Positions 56,003-64,000 of a stretch of 64,000 bases of DNA are shown here, piece by piece. This DNA comes from Rhodobacteraceae bacterium LNNU 3342 (GTDB lineage Bacteria > Pseudomonadota > Alphaproteobacteria > Rhodobacterales > Rhodobacteraceae). The DNA lies in contig VUAW01000002.1 in assembly GCA_008711135.1 (NCBI GenBank), positions 248,001 through 312,000 on the forward strand, in the 5' to 3' direction. Under the pieces are notes generated by a model. It did no database searches. It was given only the letters and a program-made list of their open reading frames with translations, and was not told the DNA's origin. Numbering within the stretch: position 1 is the first letter of the stretch; every line of letters begins with the position of its first letter. The position numbers were made by a program, and so were the translations under genes.

Positions 56003-56019
56003 ATGCTGCACCGCAGCAT
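56003..56019. promoter_or_regulatory. PhaR operator upstream of the phaP -35
   Basis: ATGCTGC-ACC-GCAGCAT, a perfect 7-bp palindrome containing CTGC-N3-GCAG. Its centre is 28 bp from the spacer operator. Confidence 0.78.
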
Positions 56020-56050
56020 TTTTCTGCGACGCGCACAAAATCCCGTGAGG

Positions 56051-57844
56051 TCAGGCAGTTGGGCGTACCAAGACGTAGCTTCCTGGTGCAGGTTCCAGTA
56101 CAGGATGGTCCGAATCGCCGGGAACACGAGCGGGAATCCGCGCACCGGATCGCCCGCGCAACCACTCTGCCCAGCGCGGCCACCATGATCCTTCGTGGAA
56201 TTCAGCAGCGTTGCGCCAGTCCTCGGTGCTGAGGCTCATGTCGGAATTCACGTAGTGCCCGTACTTCTTCTTGGTGGGCGGATTGACGATCCCGGCGATA
56301 TGGCCCGACTGGGACAGGATGAAGGTCTTGTCCTTTGATCCCATCTTCTGGATGCCGGCATAGCTGGCCTTCCAAGCGGCGATGTGATCAGCTTCGCATG
56401 CAATGGCGCAGAGCGGCACCTTCACGTCGCGCAGGGTCAGCGTCTCGCCGAAGGCAGAATAGCCGTCACGGGCAAAGCTGTCCTTGTCGCAAAGACCCCG
56501 CAGGTATTCCACGGCCATCCGCGCTGGCAGGTTCGTCCCGTCCCCGTTCCAGTACAGAAGGTCAAAGGCCGGCGGCGTTTCCCCCATCATGTAGCTGCGG
56601 ATTGCAGGCTGATAGATCAGGTCGTTCGACCGCAGATAGGAAAAGGTCCGTGACATGTAGAAGGCGTGCAGGTAGCCCTTCTTCTGCACCTCCCTCTCGA
56701 TCCCCTTCAGGAAGTCTTCCTCAAGGAAGACCGCCATTTCACCCTGGTCCGAAAAGTCGGTCAGCGTGGTGAAGAAGGTGGCCGAACGAACCGAGCGGTC
56801 GCGCCGCTTTTCCATCAGCGCCAGCGTCAGCGAGAGCGTCGTCCCCGCGATGCAATACCCGATCGTGTTGACCTTCGGCTCTTGGGTGATTTCCTTCACC
56901 TGCGAAATTGCGGTCAGGAAGCCCTCCTCGATGTAATCCTCAAGGCCCACGTCGCGATAGCTTGCGTCCGGGTTGGCCCAGCTGACCACGAAGACGGTAA
57001 AGCCCTGCTCGACGATCCAGCGGATCATGCTGTTCTGCGGCTTGAGATCAAGCACGTAGAACTTGTTGATCCAAGGCGGGAAGATCACCAGCGGCGTGCG
57101 GTGCACGGTTTCCGTCAGGGGTGCGTACTGGATCAGTTCGAACAGGCGGTTGCGGAAGACGACGGCGCCTTCGGTGCTGGCGATATTCTCGCCCACGCGG
57201 AATGCCTCGCGATCGGCCAGAGTTACGAGCAGGTCACCGTCATTCGCCTCAATGTCGCGCACCAGGTTTTCAAGCCCGCGCACCAGCGACTCACCATCGG
57301 TTTCAACCGCGCGGGCCAGCGCCTCGGGATTGGTGCCCAGGAAGTTCGTGGGCGAGAACATGTCGATGATCTGCTTGGTGAAGTAATCGATGCGGCGCTT
57401 GTCGCGCGGGTCGACATGCTCAAGGTTGTTGACCGCGTTCTGCATCGCCTCGGCCGACAGCATGTATTGCTGCTTGAGGTAGTTGAAGTAGGGATGCGTG
57501 CTCCAGGCCGGATCGGAAAAACGGCGGTCGGTCGGGGTGTTGTCCTCGGGCGCGGCAAGGGTGCCTTTGGCAAGCGCCTGCTGCGCCTCGATGTAGTGTT
57601 TCAGGGACTTGCCCCAGTAGGATATCTGATGTTCCAGAACCTTGGACGGGTTTTGCATCATCTCGGCGACATAGGCCATGGCTGCCTTCACGAAGATGTC
57701 ATGGGATGGTCCCTGAAGTCCCGGATCGCCGCCTTTTCGTCGGGCCATGGCCGCAATCAGCCGCTGCGACAGCTCTTCGACCTTTACCAGATTTGCGTTC
57801 AGACGCTCCAGCTTGGCGATGGCCCCATCTTCGTCAGTTGTCAT
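56051..57844 (-). CDS. phaC: Class I poly(3-hydroxyalkanoate) synthase
   Basis: 597 residues; polymerises 3-hydroxyacyl-CoA into PHA. The lipase-like box is GYCIAG with the catalytic Cys (about residue 330). Asp (VPLCAIACEADHIAAW) and His (LSQSGHIAGIVNPP) complete the triad. PPWINKFYVLDLKPQNS and the class I length fit a PHB synthase. Divergent from phaZ and upstream of phaP and phaR on the same strand. No terminator is seen before the phaP promoter. Confidence 0.97.
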   Translation of the reverse strand: MTTDEDGAIAKLERLNANLVKVEELSQRLIAAMARRKGGDPGLQGPSHDIFVKAAMAYVAEMMQNPSKVLEHQISYWGKSLKHYIEAQQALAKGTLAAPEDNTPTDRRFSDPAWSTHPYFNYLKQQYMLSAEAMQNAVNNLEHVDPRDKRRIDYFTKQIIDMFSPTNFLGTNPEALARAVETDGESLVRGLENLVRDIEANDGDLLVTLADREAFRVGENIASTEGAVVFRNRLFELIQYAPLTETVHRTPLVIFPPWINKFYVLDLKPQNSMIRWIVEQGFTVFVVSWANPDASYRDVGLEDYIEEGFLTAISQVKEITQEPKVNTIGYCIAGTTLSLTLALMEKRRDRSVRSATFFTTLTDFSDQGEMAVFLEEDFLKGIEREVQKKGYLHAFYMSRTFSYLRSNDLIYQPAIRSYMMGETPPAFDLLYWNGDGTNLPARMAVEYLRGLCDKDSFARDGYSAFGETLTLRDVKVPLCAIACEADHIAAWKASYAGIQKMGSKDKTFILSQSGHIAGIVNPPTKKKYGHYVNSDMSLSTEDWRNAAEFHEGSWWPRWAEWLRGRSGARIPARVPGDSDHPVLEPAPGSYVLVRPTA

Positions 57845-57938
57845 ACCTGCAAACCCCCCCTACCTTCCACATTAAGAAGCATAGCGTCGCGGCACTGGGG
57901 GGGAAAGCGACGATTTCCCAGCTTCAAAGGAGCGCGAC

Positions 57939-59363
57939 ATGAAGAATATGGCGACCTACGACCTGATGGAGACCGCCCGGAACACCAACGAGTGGCTTGG
58001 TGCAACGGCACGGGCCTTTGCCGCCTACCCCATCTGGGGCATGATACCCAACCCTGCCTTCAACGTGATGGATGCCTGGGGCCGCGTGACCGAACGCAGC
58101 TTTGCCCGGATGGTGGCCAAGCCGGACTGGGGCATCCATTCGGTCCATGGCGCTGATGGGCGGGAACACCTGGTATCCTGTCGCACCGTCGTGCAGCGGG
58201 ACTTTGGCAATCTCATCCATTTCGTGGTCAGTGGTCGCGCGCCGATGCCGCGCCGGGTTCTCGTGGTGGCGCCGATGTCAGGCCACTATGCGACGCTGCT
58301 GCGCAGCACCGTCGCGAGCCTGCTGCCTGACTGCGAGGTTTATGTCACCGACTGGCACAACGCCCGTGACATCCCCGTGTCGGCCGGCAAGTTCGATGTC
58401 GAGGATTACACAGTCTACCTTGCCGATTTCATCCAGCACCTGGGGCCGGATGTACATGTGGTCGCCGTTTGTCAGCCGGTGCCGCTGGCGCTTGCCGCCT
58501 CGGCCTATCTGGCCGAGGAAGCGCCCGAGGCCCAGCCTCGCAGCCTGATCCTGATCGGCGGCCCCGTGGACCCGGACGCCGCCGCGACCGAGGTGACCGA
58601 CTTTGGCCGCCGCGTGACGATGGGCCAACTGGAACAGATGGCTATCCAGAGCGTGGGCTTCAAATACGCAGGTGTAGGCAGGCTGGTCTATCCGGGGCTG
58701 CTGCAGCTCGCCTCGTTCATCTCGATGAACCTTGATCGGCATGGGCAAGCCTTCTTTGACCAGATCATCCGCACTGCCAAGGGCGAGGCCGGCGAACACG
58801 ACAAGCACAACCGCTTCTACGATGAATATCTGGCCGTGATGGACATGACGGCGGAATTCTACCTTTCAACGGTCGAACGGATCTTCAAGAACCGTGAAAT
58901 CGCGCGGAACGTTTTCAGCGTCGCGGGCAAGCAGGTTGATATCGGCAAGATCACCAATACCGCCGTCATGGTGGTCGAGGGGGCAGAGGATGACATCAGC
59001 GCCCCCGGCCAGTGCCTTGCCGCGCTTGACCTACTGACCGGCCTGCCGGCTGACAAGAAGGCCGCGCATCTGGAACCGGGCGCCGGGCATTACGGCATCT
59101 TTGCCGGCCGGTCGTGGCGCAACAACATCCGTCCGCTGGTGCTGAACTTCATCGACGCGAACATGCCCAAGGCAACGGCGGAAGAACCCGCCAAGCCTCA
59201 GGCCACGAAGGACGCTTCTGCAAAGTCTGAACCCGCGGATGCCGAAGCGGCCCAGCCCGATCCGGCCAAGGCGGAGGCTGCTACGCAGGAAGCGCCCAAG
59301 GCAGAGAAGGCAGCACGCGCCAATCCCAAGGCAACGCACGCCTCGTCGAACAACAAGCAGTAG
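57939..59363 (+). CDS. phaZ: Intracellular PHB depolymerase with low-complexity C-terminal tail
   Basis: 474 residues. YDLMETARNTNEWLGATARA, VVAPMSGHYATLLR and the nucleophile Cys in VVAVCQPVPLALA (about residue 183), with GAGHYGIFAGRSWR near the C-terminal catalytic His, identify the cytosolic depolymerase type (Ralstonia PhaZa1-like). After about residue 408 a 65-residue Ala/Lys/Pro/Glu tail follows, lacking in the usual about 410-residue enzyme. AAAGGAG precedes the ATG. Divergent from phaC across 94 bases. Confidence 0.94.
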   Translation: MKNMATYDLMETARNTNEWLGATARAFAAYPIWGMIPNPAFNVMDAWGRVTERSFARMVAKPDWGIHSVHGADGREHLVSCRTVVQRDFGNLIHFVVSGRAPMPRRVLVVAPMSGHYATLLRSTVASLLPDCEVYVTDWHNARDIPVSAGKFDVEDYTVYLADFIQHLGPDVHVVAVCQPVPLALAASAYLAEEAPEAQPRSLILIGGPVDPDAAATEVTDFGRRVTMGQLEQMAIQSVGFKYAGVGRLVYPGLLQLASFISMNLDRHGQAFFDQIIRTAKGEAGEHDKHNRFYDEYLAVMDMTAEFYLSTVERIFKNREIARNVFSVAGKQVDIGKITNTAVMVVEGAEDDISAPGQCLAALDLLTGLPADKKAAHLEPGAGHYGIFAGRSWRNNIRPLVLNFIDANMPKATAEEPAKPQATKDASAKSEPADAEAAQPDPAKAEAATQEAPKAEKAARANPKATHASSNNKQ

Positions 59364-59382
59364 GCATCATGGCAGGCGCGGG

Positions 59383-60135
59383 TCAGATCCGCGCCAGCAC
59401 CTCCTCTACCGCGTCTTCGATCAGCTCAAGACAATCGGGCGAGGAAAATCGATGATCCGCCCCCTTGACCAGCGTCAGGCGGATGTCTGCGCCGTCGGCA
59501 TGATCCAGCAAGCGCAGGGCAACCGAAGGCGGCACGTCCGTATCCGCCGTGCCCTGCAGAAGCCGCACCGGCATGTCGAGCGTCAGCGGGCTGCGCAGGA
59601 CAAGGTTGTCGCGCCCTTCCTCGATCAGGCGGCGGGTGATGATGTAGGGCTCGTCGGAATAATCGGACGGCAGGGCGACCTGCCCCTCTTCCAGAAGGGC
59701 AATGCGCTGGGGGGCGGTAAAAGCGCCCCACATGCTGTCTTCAGTGAAATCAGGCGCGGCTGCGATGCCGACCAGCCCCGCCACCCGTTCCGGCATCGCC
59801 CGCGCCAGCAGCAGCGCGATCCAGCCGCCCATGCTGGACCCGACCAGCACCTGCGGCCCTTCGGTCAGCGCCTCGATCACCGCCCGCGCGTCAGCGAACC
59901 AGTCGCCGATGGCGCCCTGCTGGAACTCTCCGGAAGATTGGCCGTGCCCGGAATAGTCGAACCGGAGGAAGGCCCGTCCCTGCGCCCGTGCCCATCCATC
60001 AAGGTGCAGCGCCTTAGTCCCCTGCATGTCGGACCGGAAGCCGCCCAGGAACACGAGGCCCGGTCCCTGCCCTTCATGGCGAACATAGGCCAGTTGGCGG
60101 CCAGAGGGCGTATCGAGGCGCTTGGGTTCGGTCAT
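59383..60135 (-). CDS. Alpha/beta hydrolase (ABHD10-like)
   Basis: 250 residues, no signal peptide. LVFLGGFRSDMQGTKA, the nucleophile elbow VLVGSSMGGWIALL (Ser about residue 100), Asp in LQGTADTDVPP and the final His in KGADHRFSS form a complete triad. The FRSDM(x)GTKA pattern is that of the ABHD10-type serine hydrolases. The ATG at 60135 gives the natural N-terminus. Convergent with phaZ; substrate unknown. Confidence 0.88.
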   Translation of the reverse strand: MTEPKRLDTPSGRQLAYVRHEGQGPGLVFLGGFRSDMQGTKALHLDGWARAQGRAFLRFDYSGHGQSSGEFQQGAIGDWFADARAVIEALTEGPQVLVGSSMGGWIALLLARAMPERVAGLVGIAAAPDFTEDSMWGAFTAPQRIALLEEGQVALPSDYSDEPYIITRRLIEEGRDNLVLRSPLTLDMPVRLLQGTADTDVPPSVALRLLDHADGADIRLTLVKGADHRFSSPDCLELIEDAVEEVLARI

Positions 60136-60310
60136 CGTGATCTCCTTGCTGCAAGGGATTGATTGCCTGCGGACGCGGCCTGCTGCAAGCCACAACCGCC
60201 GCCAATCGTCCCGCGAGGCCTTGACTTGGCCCGCGGGTCCGCTCATTCAACTGCCGACATAACCCGCAACCGGGCGTTCCGTGGGCGCCAAAACGACGAG
60301 GACTGCCGAT

Positions 60311-62257
60311 ATGGCCCAGATCTCCCTCACCTTTCCCGATGGCAACGTGCGCAGCTTCGATGCTGGCGTGACCCCTGCCGCCGTGGCCGAAAGCATCTCG
60401 AAATCGCTGGCGAAGAAGGCGATTTCGGCGACCGTGGACGGCGCTCATCATGACCTGCAGTGGCCGATCGAGGCGGATGCCGCCATCGCGATCCACACGC
60501 TTCAGGATGACAAGCAGGCGCTGGAACTGATCCGCCACGACCTTGCGCATATCATGGCCCGCGCCGTGCAGGAGCTGTGGCCGGACGTGAAGGTCACCAT
60601 TGGTCCGGTCATCAAGGATGGCTGGTACTACGACTTCGACCGGGACGAGCCCTTCACCCCCGAAGATCTTGGCGCGATCGAGAAGAAGATGAAGGAGATC
60701 ATCAACCTTCGCGATCCTGTCCGGACCGAAATCTGGGATCGGGCCCGCGCCATTGCTCATTACGAGGCCAAGGGCGAGCCCTTCAAGGTCGAGCTGATCG
60801 AGGCGATCCCGGGCGACCAGCCCCTGCGCATGTATTGGCACGGGGACTGGCAGGATCTTTGCCGCGGCCCCCACCTGCAGCACACGGGCCAAGTGCCCGC
60901 CGACGCCTTCAAACTGATGAGTGTCGCGGGCGCCTACTGGCGTGGCGATAGCAAGAACAAGCAACTTCAGCGCATCTATGGCGTCGCCTTCAAGAACCGC
61001 GAGGATCTCAAGGCCCACCTGACCATGCTGGAAGAGGCCGCCAAGCGCGACCACCGCCGCCTGGGACGCGAGATGGACCTGTTCCACATGCAGGAGGAAG
61101 CGCCGGGCCAGATCTTCTGGCACCCGAACGGCTGGCGCATCTACACTACCCTGCAGGACTACATGCGCCGCCGCCAGACCGAGGGCGGCTATGTCGAGGT
61201 GAACACCCCGCAGGTCGTGAACCGCAAGCTGTGGGAAGCCTCCGGCCACTGGGAGAACTACCAGGAAAACATGTTCATCGTCGAAGTGGACGAGGAACAT
61301 GCCCGCGAAAAGACAGTCAACGCGCTGAAGCCCATGAATTGCCCGGGGCACGTGCAGATCTTCAACGTCGGGCTGAAATCCTACCGTGACCTGCCGCTGC
61401 GGATGGCGGAATTCGGGTCGTGCAACCGCTATGAACCCTCGGGCGCGCTGCACGGGATCATGCGGGTGCGCGGCTTTACGCAGGATGACGCGCATATCTT
61501 CTGCACCGAAGACCAGATCGAATCCGAGGCCAAGCGCTTCATCGGCTTCCTGTCGCAGGTTTACCGCGACCTTGGGTTTGAAAGCTTCCGCATCAAGTTC
61601 TCGGACCGTCCCGAAAACCGCATCGGTTCCGACGAAAGCTGGGACCGGGTCGAGGGCGCACTGAAAAATGCCTGCGAGGCTGCAGGCTATGCCTATGAGC
61701 TGAACCCCGGCGAAGGCGCGTTCTATGGCCCCAAGCTGGAGTTCGTGCTGACCGATGCCATCGGCCGCGACTGGCAGTGCGGCACGCTGCAGGTGGACCC
61801 AAATCTGCCCGAACGTCTGGACGCAAGCTACATCGGCGCCGACGGGGCAAAGCACCGGCCCTACATGCTGCACCGCGCGGTATTGGGATCATTCGAACGC
61901 TTCATCGGTATCCTGATCGAAAGCCACGCGGGCAAGCTGCCCTTCTGGCTGGCGCCACGGCAGGTGGTCGTGGCCTCGATCGTATCCGATGCCGATGACT
62001 TTGTGCGCGAGGTCGTGGCCGCCCTGCAGAAGGCGGGCGTCCGGGCTGAGGCCGACCTGCGGAACGAGAAGATCAACTACAAGGTCCGCGAACACTCGAT
62101 GGGCAAGGTGCCGGTGATTCTTGCCGTTGGCATGAAAGAGGTCGAGGAGCGTACCGTCTCCGTCCGCCGTCTGGGCGAGACGCGGACCGAAACCGCAACC
62201 CTTGACCAGATCGTGCCCACCCTGACGGCTGAGGCATTGGCCCCCGATCTGCGTTGA
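60311..62257 (+). CDS. thrS: Threonyl-tRNA synthetase
   Basis: 648 residues. N-terminal TGS domain (about 1-62), the editing/SAD domain with [16 protein letters not shown] and GPHLQHTG, class II catalytic core ([10 protein letters not shown] with the Zn-binding Cys, [40 protein letters not shown]) and the anticodon domain ([17 protein letters not shown]). The ATG at 60311 ([11 protein letters not shown]) is chosen for domain fit, with GAGGA upstream. No leader-type autoregulatory domain could be recognised. Confidence 0.98.
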   Translation: MAQISLTFPDGNVRSFDAGVTPAAVAESISKSLAKKAISATVDGAHHDLQWPIEADAAIAIHTLQDDKQALELIRHDLAHIMARAVQELWPDVKVTIGPVIKDGWYYDFDRDEPFTPEDLGAIEKKMKEIINLRDPVRTEIWDRARAIAHYEAKGEPFKVELIEAIPGDQPLRMYWHGDWQDLCRGPHLQHTGQVPADAFKLMSVAGAYWRGDSKNKQLQRIYGVAFKNREDLKAHLTMLEEAAKRDHRRLGREMDLFHMQEEAPGQIFWHPNGWRIYTTLQDYMRRRQTEGGYVEVNTPQVVNRKLWEASGHWENYQENMFIVEVDEEHAREKTVNALKPMNCPGHVQIFNVGLKSYRDLPLRMAEFGSCNRYEPSGALHGIMRVRGFTQDDAHIFCTEDQIESEAKRFIGFLSQVYRDLGFESFRIKFSDRPENRIGSDESWDRVEGALKNACEAAGYAYELNPGEGAFYGPKLEFVLTDAIGRDWQCGTLQVDPNLPERLDASYIGADGAKHRPYMLHRAVLGSFERFIGILIESHAGKLPFWLAPRQVVVASIVSDADDFVREVVAALQKAGVRAEADLRNEKINYKVREHSMGKVPVILAVGMKEVEERTVSVRRLGETRTETATLDQIVPTLTAEALAPDLR

Positions 62258-62263
62258 TCCCGC

Positions 62264-62312
62264 CCTGCGGTACCCTGCCGGTTCAGGGTGCCGCAGGCGG
62301 CTGCGCCTTTTT
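62264..62312 (+). terminator. Terminator of thrS
   Basis: A 13-bp stem CCTGCGGTACCCT / AGGGTGCCGCAGG (one G-U pair) is followed by a second small hairpin AGGCG/CGCCT running into TTTTT. The last stem with its T-tract is the likely termination point. Confidence 0.75.
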
Positions 62313-62380
62313 CGTAACGGGGAAACTGCCATCTGGTCCGCTGTGGCAGTGTTACGCAGATGTCTCTTGCATTTCCTTAA

Positions 62381-62517
62381 AGATCGGTAATCCTTTTCCG
62401 CAGTGAAGCTGACTTTCTTGACGACCGCTCCTTCAAGGCAGCCGGACTAGTGGAAGACCTGGCGGAACGACTCGGAGCAATTCCGCACCGGGGGAATGTA
62501 ATTAGGAGAGCGGGACA
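62381..62517 (+). promoter_or_regulatory. Long structured 5' leader of the cold-shock gene
   Basis: Between the thrS terminator and the csp ATG lie about 200 bases without a gene. GCGGAA (62462-62467) pairs with TTCCGC (62481-62486), 18 bases before the AGGAG ribosome site at 62504. Upstream, ACTGCCA/TGGCAGT (62325-62350) forms another dyad. I could not place a convincing promoter; TTGCAT near 62368 with TAATCC has only a 15-base spacer. Long leaders that change fold with temperature are known for csp mRNAs. Confidence 0.5.
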
Positions 62518-62724
62518 ATGCCTACCGGCACCGTAAAATGGTTCAATACGACGAAGGGCTATGGCTTCATCGCGCCGGACACCGGCGGCAAGGATGTGTT
62601 TGTGCACATCTCCGCAGTTGAACGTGCCGGCCTGAAGGGCCTGAACGACAACCAAAAGATCGCTTACGAGCTGCAGTCGGGCCGTGATGGCCGCGAATCG
62701 GCTTCCGATCTCAAACTGCTCTGA
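62518..62724 (+). CDS. Cold-shock domain protein
   Basis: 68 residues, a single OB-fold cold-shock domain. RNP1 is KGYGFIAPD, RNP2 is VFVHISAV, and the N-terminus GTVKWFNTTKG is canonical. Binds single-stranded RNA/DNA as a chaperone. AGGAG is nine bases upstream of the ATG, and a clean terminator follows. Whether cold-induced or constitutive is not visible. Confidence 0.97.
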   Translation: MPTGTVKWFNTTKGYGFIAPDTGGKDVFVHISAVERAGLKGLNDNQKIAYELQSGRDGRESASDLKLL

Positions 62725-62744
62725 TCCCGCCAAGATCTGCGTAT

Positions 62745-62768
62745 CGGCCCGCCTTCGCGGGCCGTTTT
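62745..62768 (+). terminator. Intrinsic terminator of the cold-shock gene
   Basis: CGGCCCGC-CTTC-GCGGGCCG followed by TTTT, 20 bases after the stop codon and abutting the convergent ArsC-like gene. Confidence 0.9.
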
Positions 62769-63097
62769 CATTTCCAAAGCAATTGCTTCTGCACCTCTCG
62801 CCCCCACCCGAGGTGAAGCATGGTGCCATCGTCGATGATCGGCCGCTTGATCAGGGTCGGATGCTGGGCCAGCAGAATCGACGTGTCGGCCAGCCGCTCT
62901 TCCTCTGACAGGCCGCGCCAGGTGGTGGAGGACCGGTTCAGCAGCCGCCCCTCGAACGTCGTGATGAAACGATCCAGTTCCTCGCCCGAAAGCGGCTCGG
63001 CCCGCAGGTCTCGAAAGGTGACATCGCGGCCCGCAGCCTCCAGCGCCTTGCGCGCCTTCCGACAGGTGTCGCAGGTCGGGATGCCGTAGAGAATCAT
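62768..63097 (-). CDS. ArsC/Spx/YffB-family thioredoxin-fold protein
   Basis: 109 residues. [22 protein letters not shown] has a CxxC (Cys10, Cys13), with [10 protein letters not shown] and [12 protein letters not shown] typical of the YffB/ArsC-like group. True ArsC has a single active Cys here, so arsenate reduction is not implied; YffB-like proteins may use glutathione. The ATG at 63097 overlaps the thyX stop (ATGA), so it is translated with thyX. Confidence 0.87.
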   Translation of the reverse strand: MILYGIPTCDTCRKARKALEAAGRDVTFRDLRAEPLSGEELDRFITTFEGRLLNRSSTTWRGLSEEERLADTSILLAQHPTLIKRPIIDDGTMLHLGWGREVQKQLLWK

Positions 63098-64000
63098 TGT
63101 CCGGCCCAGATTGATTCGAACTCGCGCCACTCGCCCTTGCTCATCCCCGAGCTTTCCTGGGTTACAGCCTCGCCCCGGAGCATCCGCCGCAGACAGTCGA
63201 GCCCCTTGGCAGAAATCGTCGCCCCGCCCATACGGTAATCCTCGAACGCGGAATACGCGGCGGGCACCCAGTCGGCCACCACGCGGGCAATGGCCTCAGC
63301 ATAAACGCGGATTTCATACTGCGCATGGGCATCGGCCCGCAGCCGCAGGAAGTGGAACAGGTTGTGCAGGTCCGTCTTCCAGTACCACTGGGTGTAGATG
63401 TTGGCAGGAAGGTTCATCCGCGCAAGTTCACGCGCCAACCCCTTCTGCCCTTCCTGGCTCAGCATCTCCTGGTAGTGGTCATAGCTGCGCGCGGCATCGG
63501 TCTTGAGCACCTCAAGCACCCGCGCGGCCTCCTCCCCTTCCAGAACCTCGCCGCGGCCCTGGTTGTTCTGCCGGCTTTGCGCGGCCAGATGTTCGGGCGC
63601 GGGGATGTAGAATTCGCGGTCCATGATCGAATAGCGCGCTGAATATTCATTCACATTCGCCATCCGGTGCCGAATCCACTGCCGGGCCACGAAGATCGGC
63701 AGCTTCACATGCAGCTTGATCTCGCACATCTCAAACGGGGTGGAATGCCAGTGCCGCATCAGGTAGCGGATCAGCCCCGCATCGTCCCGCGCTGCCTTGG
63801 TACCTGCGCCATAGCTGACCCGGGCCGCCTGAACGATCGCCGCGTCATCTCCCATGTAGTCGATCACCCGGACGAACCCGTGATCCAGAACCTCATGCGC
63901 GCGGTAAAGATGCGCCTCCATCCCCTCGCTCACAGCACGAAGCGTCTGGCGCGGGGTGGCCCGGGCGGCCTCGATTTCAGCAATCTGGTCGGGCGTGAGC
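63094..64000 (-). CDS. thyX: Flavin-dependent thymidylate synthase, 5' end outside the window
   Basis: Makes dTMP from dUMP using FAD, NADPH and methylene-tetrahydrofolate. The ThyX motif [15 protein letters not shown] (RHRx7S) is complete, and [17 protein letters not shown] and [18 protein letters not shown] are typical. A GTG (63933) and an ATG (63921) are possible starts, but the frame stays open to the window edge with plausible coding sequence ([20 protein letters not shown]), as ThyX N-termini in this order have. So I treat the gene as cut by the edge. Confidence 0.93.
   Translation of the reverse strand, partial: LTPDQIAEIEAARATPRQTLRAVSEGMEAHLYRAHEVLDHGFVRVIDYMGDDAAIVQAARVSYGAGTKAARDDAGLIRYLMRHWHSTPFEMCEIKLHVKLPIFVARQWIRHRMANVNEYSARYSIMDREFYIPAPEHLAAQSRQNNQGRGEVLEGEEAARVLEVLKTDAARSYDHYQEMLSQEGQKGLARELARMNLPANIYTQWYWKTDLHNLFHFLRLRADAHAQYEIRVYAEAIARVVADWVPAAYSAFEDYRMGGATISAKGLDCLRRMLRGEAVTQESSGMSKGEWREFESIWAGQ

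Noticed and set aside
60136-60310. TTGACT-17-CATTCA promoter and possible leader peptide before thrS
   Set aside because: The -10 matches only two of six positions, and no threonine-rich reading frame with a start was found.
62381-62536. 51-codon open frame (reads ...ADFLDDRSFKAAGLVEDLAERLG...) across the csp leader and start, looking like a small protein
   Set aside because: No ATG/GTG/TTG opens it before a GTG at 62450, and third-position GC is clearly lower than in real genes here.
62768-63097. Arsenate resistance gene
   Set aside because: The protein has a CxxC and YffB-like sequence, and there is no arsR, arsB or acr3 gene in the neighbourhood.

Overview
This is a GC-rich, gene-dense chromosomal segment from an alphaproteobacterium, most likely a member of Rhodobacterales/Rhodobacteraceae (Rhodobacter/Paracoccus-like). 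The main reasons are the folB-folP-glmM order, a small DUF6446-like membrane gene between glyQ and glyS, the phaZ/phaC-phaP-phaR polyhydroxyalkanoate locus with CTGC-N3-GCAG operators, a SAM-II-type riboswitch in front of metZ, flavin-dependent thyX, and the DUF2842 and DUF1330 genes. I see no insertion sequence, prophage, CRISPR array, tRNA or rRNA, and no gene-free stretch longer than about 300 bases. Most of it is core genome.

Layout. 1-11.5 kb: the end of carA, a membrane glycosyltransferase, a GntR regulator, a HAD nucleotidase, a UbiH-type monooxygenase, two overlapping Lrp/AsnC regulators divergent from ilvC, then glmM, folP, folB and a SleB-type hydrolase on the minus strand. 11.7-21.1 kb: a PEP-utilising dikinase-like protein with a degenerate ATP half, the glyQ/DUF6446/glyS operon, a SPOR/peptidoglycan-binding protein with a protease-like domain that lacks its catalytic residues, and trkH. 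21.2-32.6 kb: folE2, metZ with its leader, an alpha/beta hydrolase and GST, yciB, a DMT transporter, MgtC, ftsY, xseA, purD and a 2Fe-2S ferredoxin. 32.7-38.7 kb: rpiA-gor-hflK-hflC, a terminator, then a Deg-type protease. 38.8-45.1 kb: a DMT exporter whose end overlaps thiamine pyrophosphokinase, DUF2842, purA, secG, pyrG, DUF1330 and a TerB-like protein.

45.3-54.8 kb is the most accessory-like block: a four-gene polar-amino-acid-type ABC importer followed by two glutamine-synthetase-like ligases, a class I glutamine amidotransferase, a PuuB-type FAD oxidase and a class III aminotransferase. This reads as uptake and gamma-glutamyl-route catabolism of an amine (putrescine-like), without a local aldehyde dehydrogenase. 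54.8-59.4 kb is a complete PHA storage module (repressor, phasin, synthase, depolymerase). 59.4-64 kb holds a hydrolase, thrS, a cold-shock gene with a long leader, an ArsC-like protein and thyX, which runs off the right edge.

Regulation visible in the sequence: a metZ leader in which a sigma-70-like promoter, a SAM-II aptamer and an intrinsic terminator follow one another; a phaP promoter with one PhaR palindrome in the -35/-10 spacer and a second just upstream; two or three genes whose -10 element lies so close to the ATG that leaderless mRNA is likely; and several clear intrinsic terminators. I did not find a convincing wholly new system. The best leads are the FolB fusion, the degenerate dikinase, the pseudo-protease and the amine-catabolic cluster.
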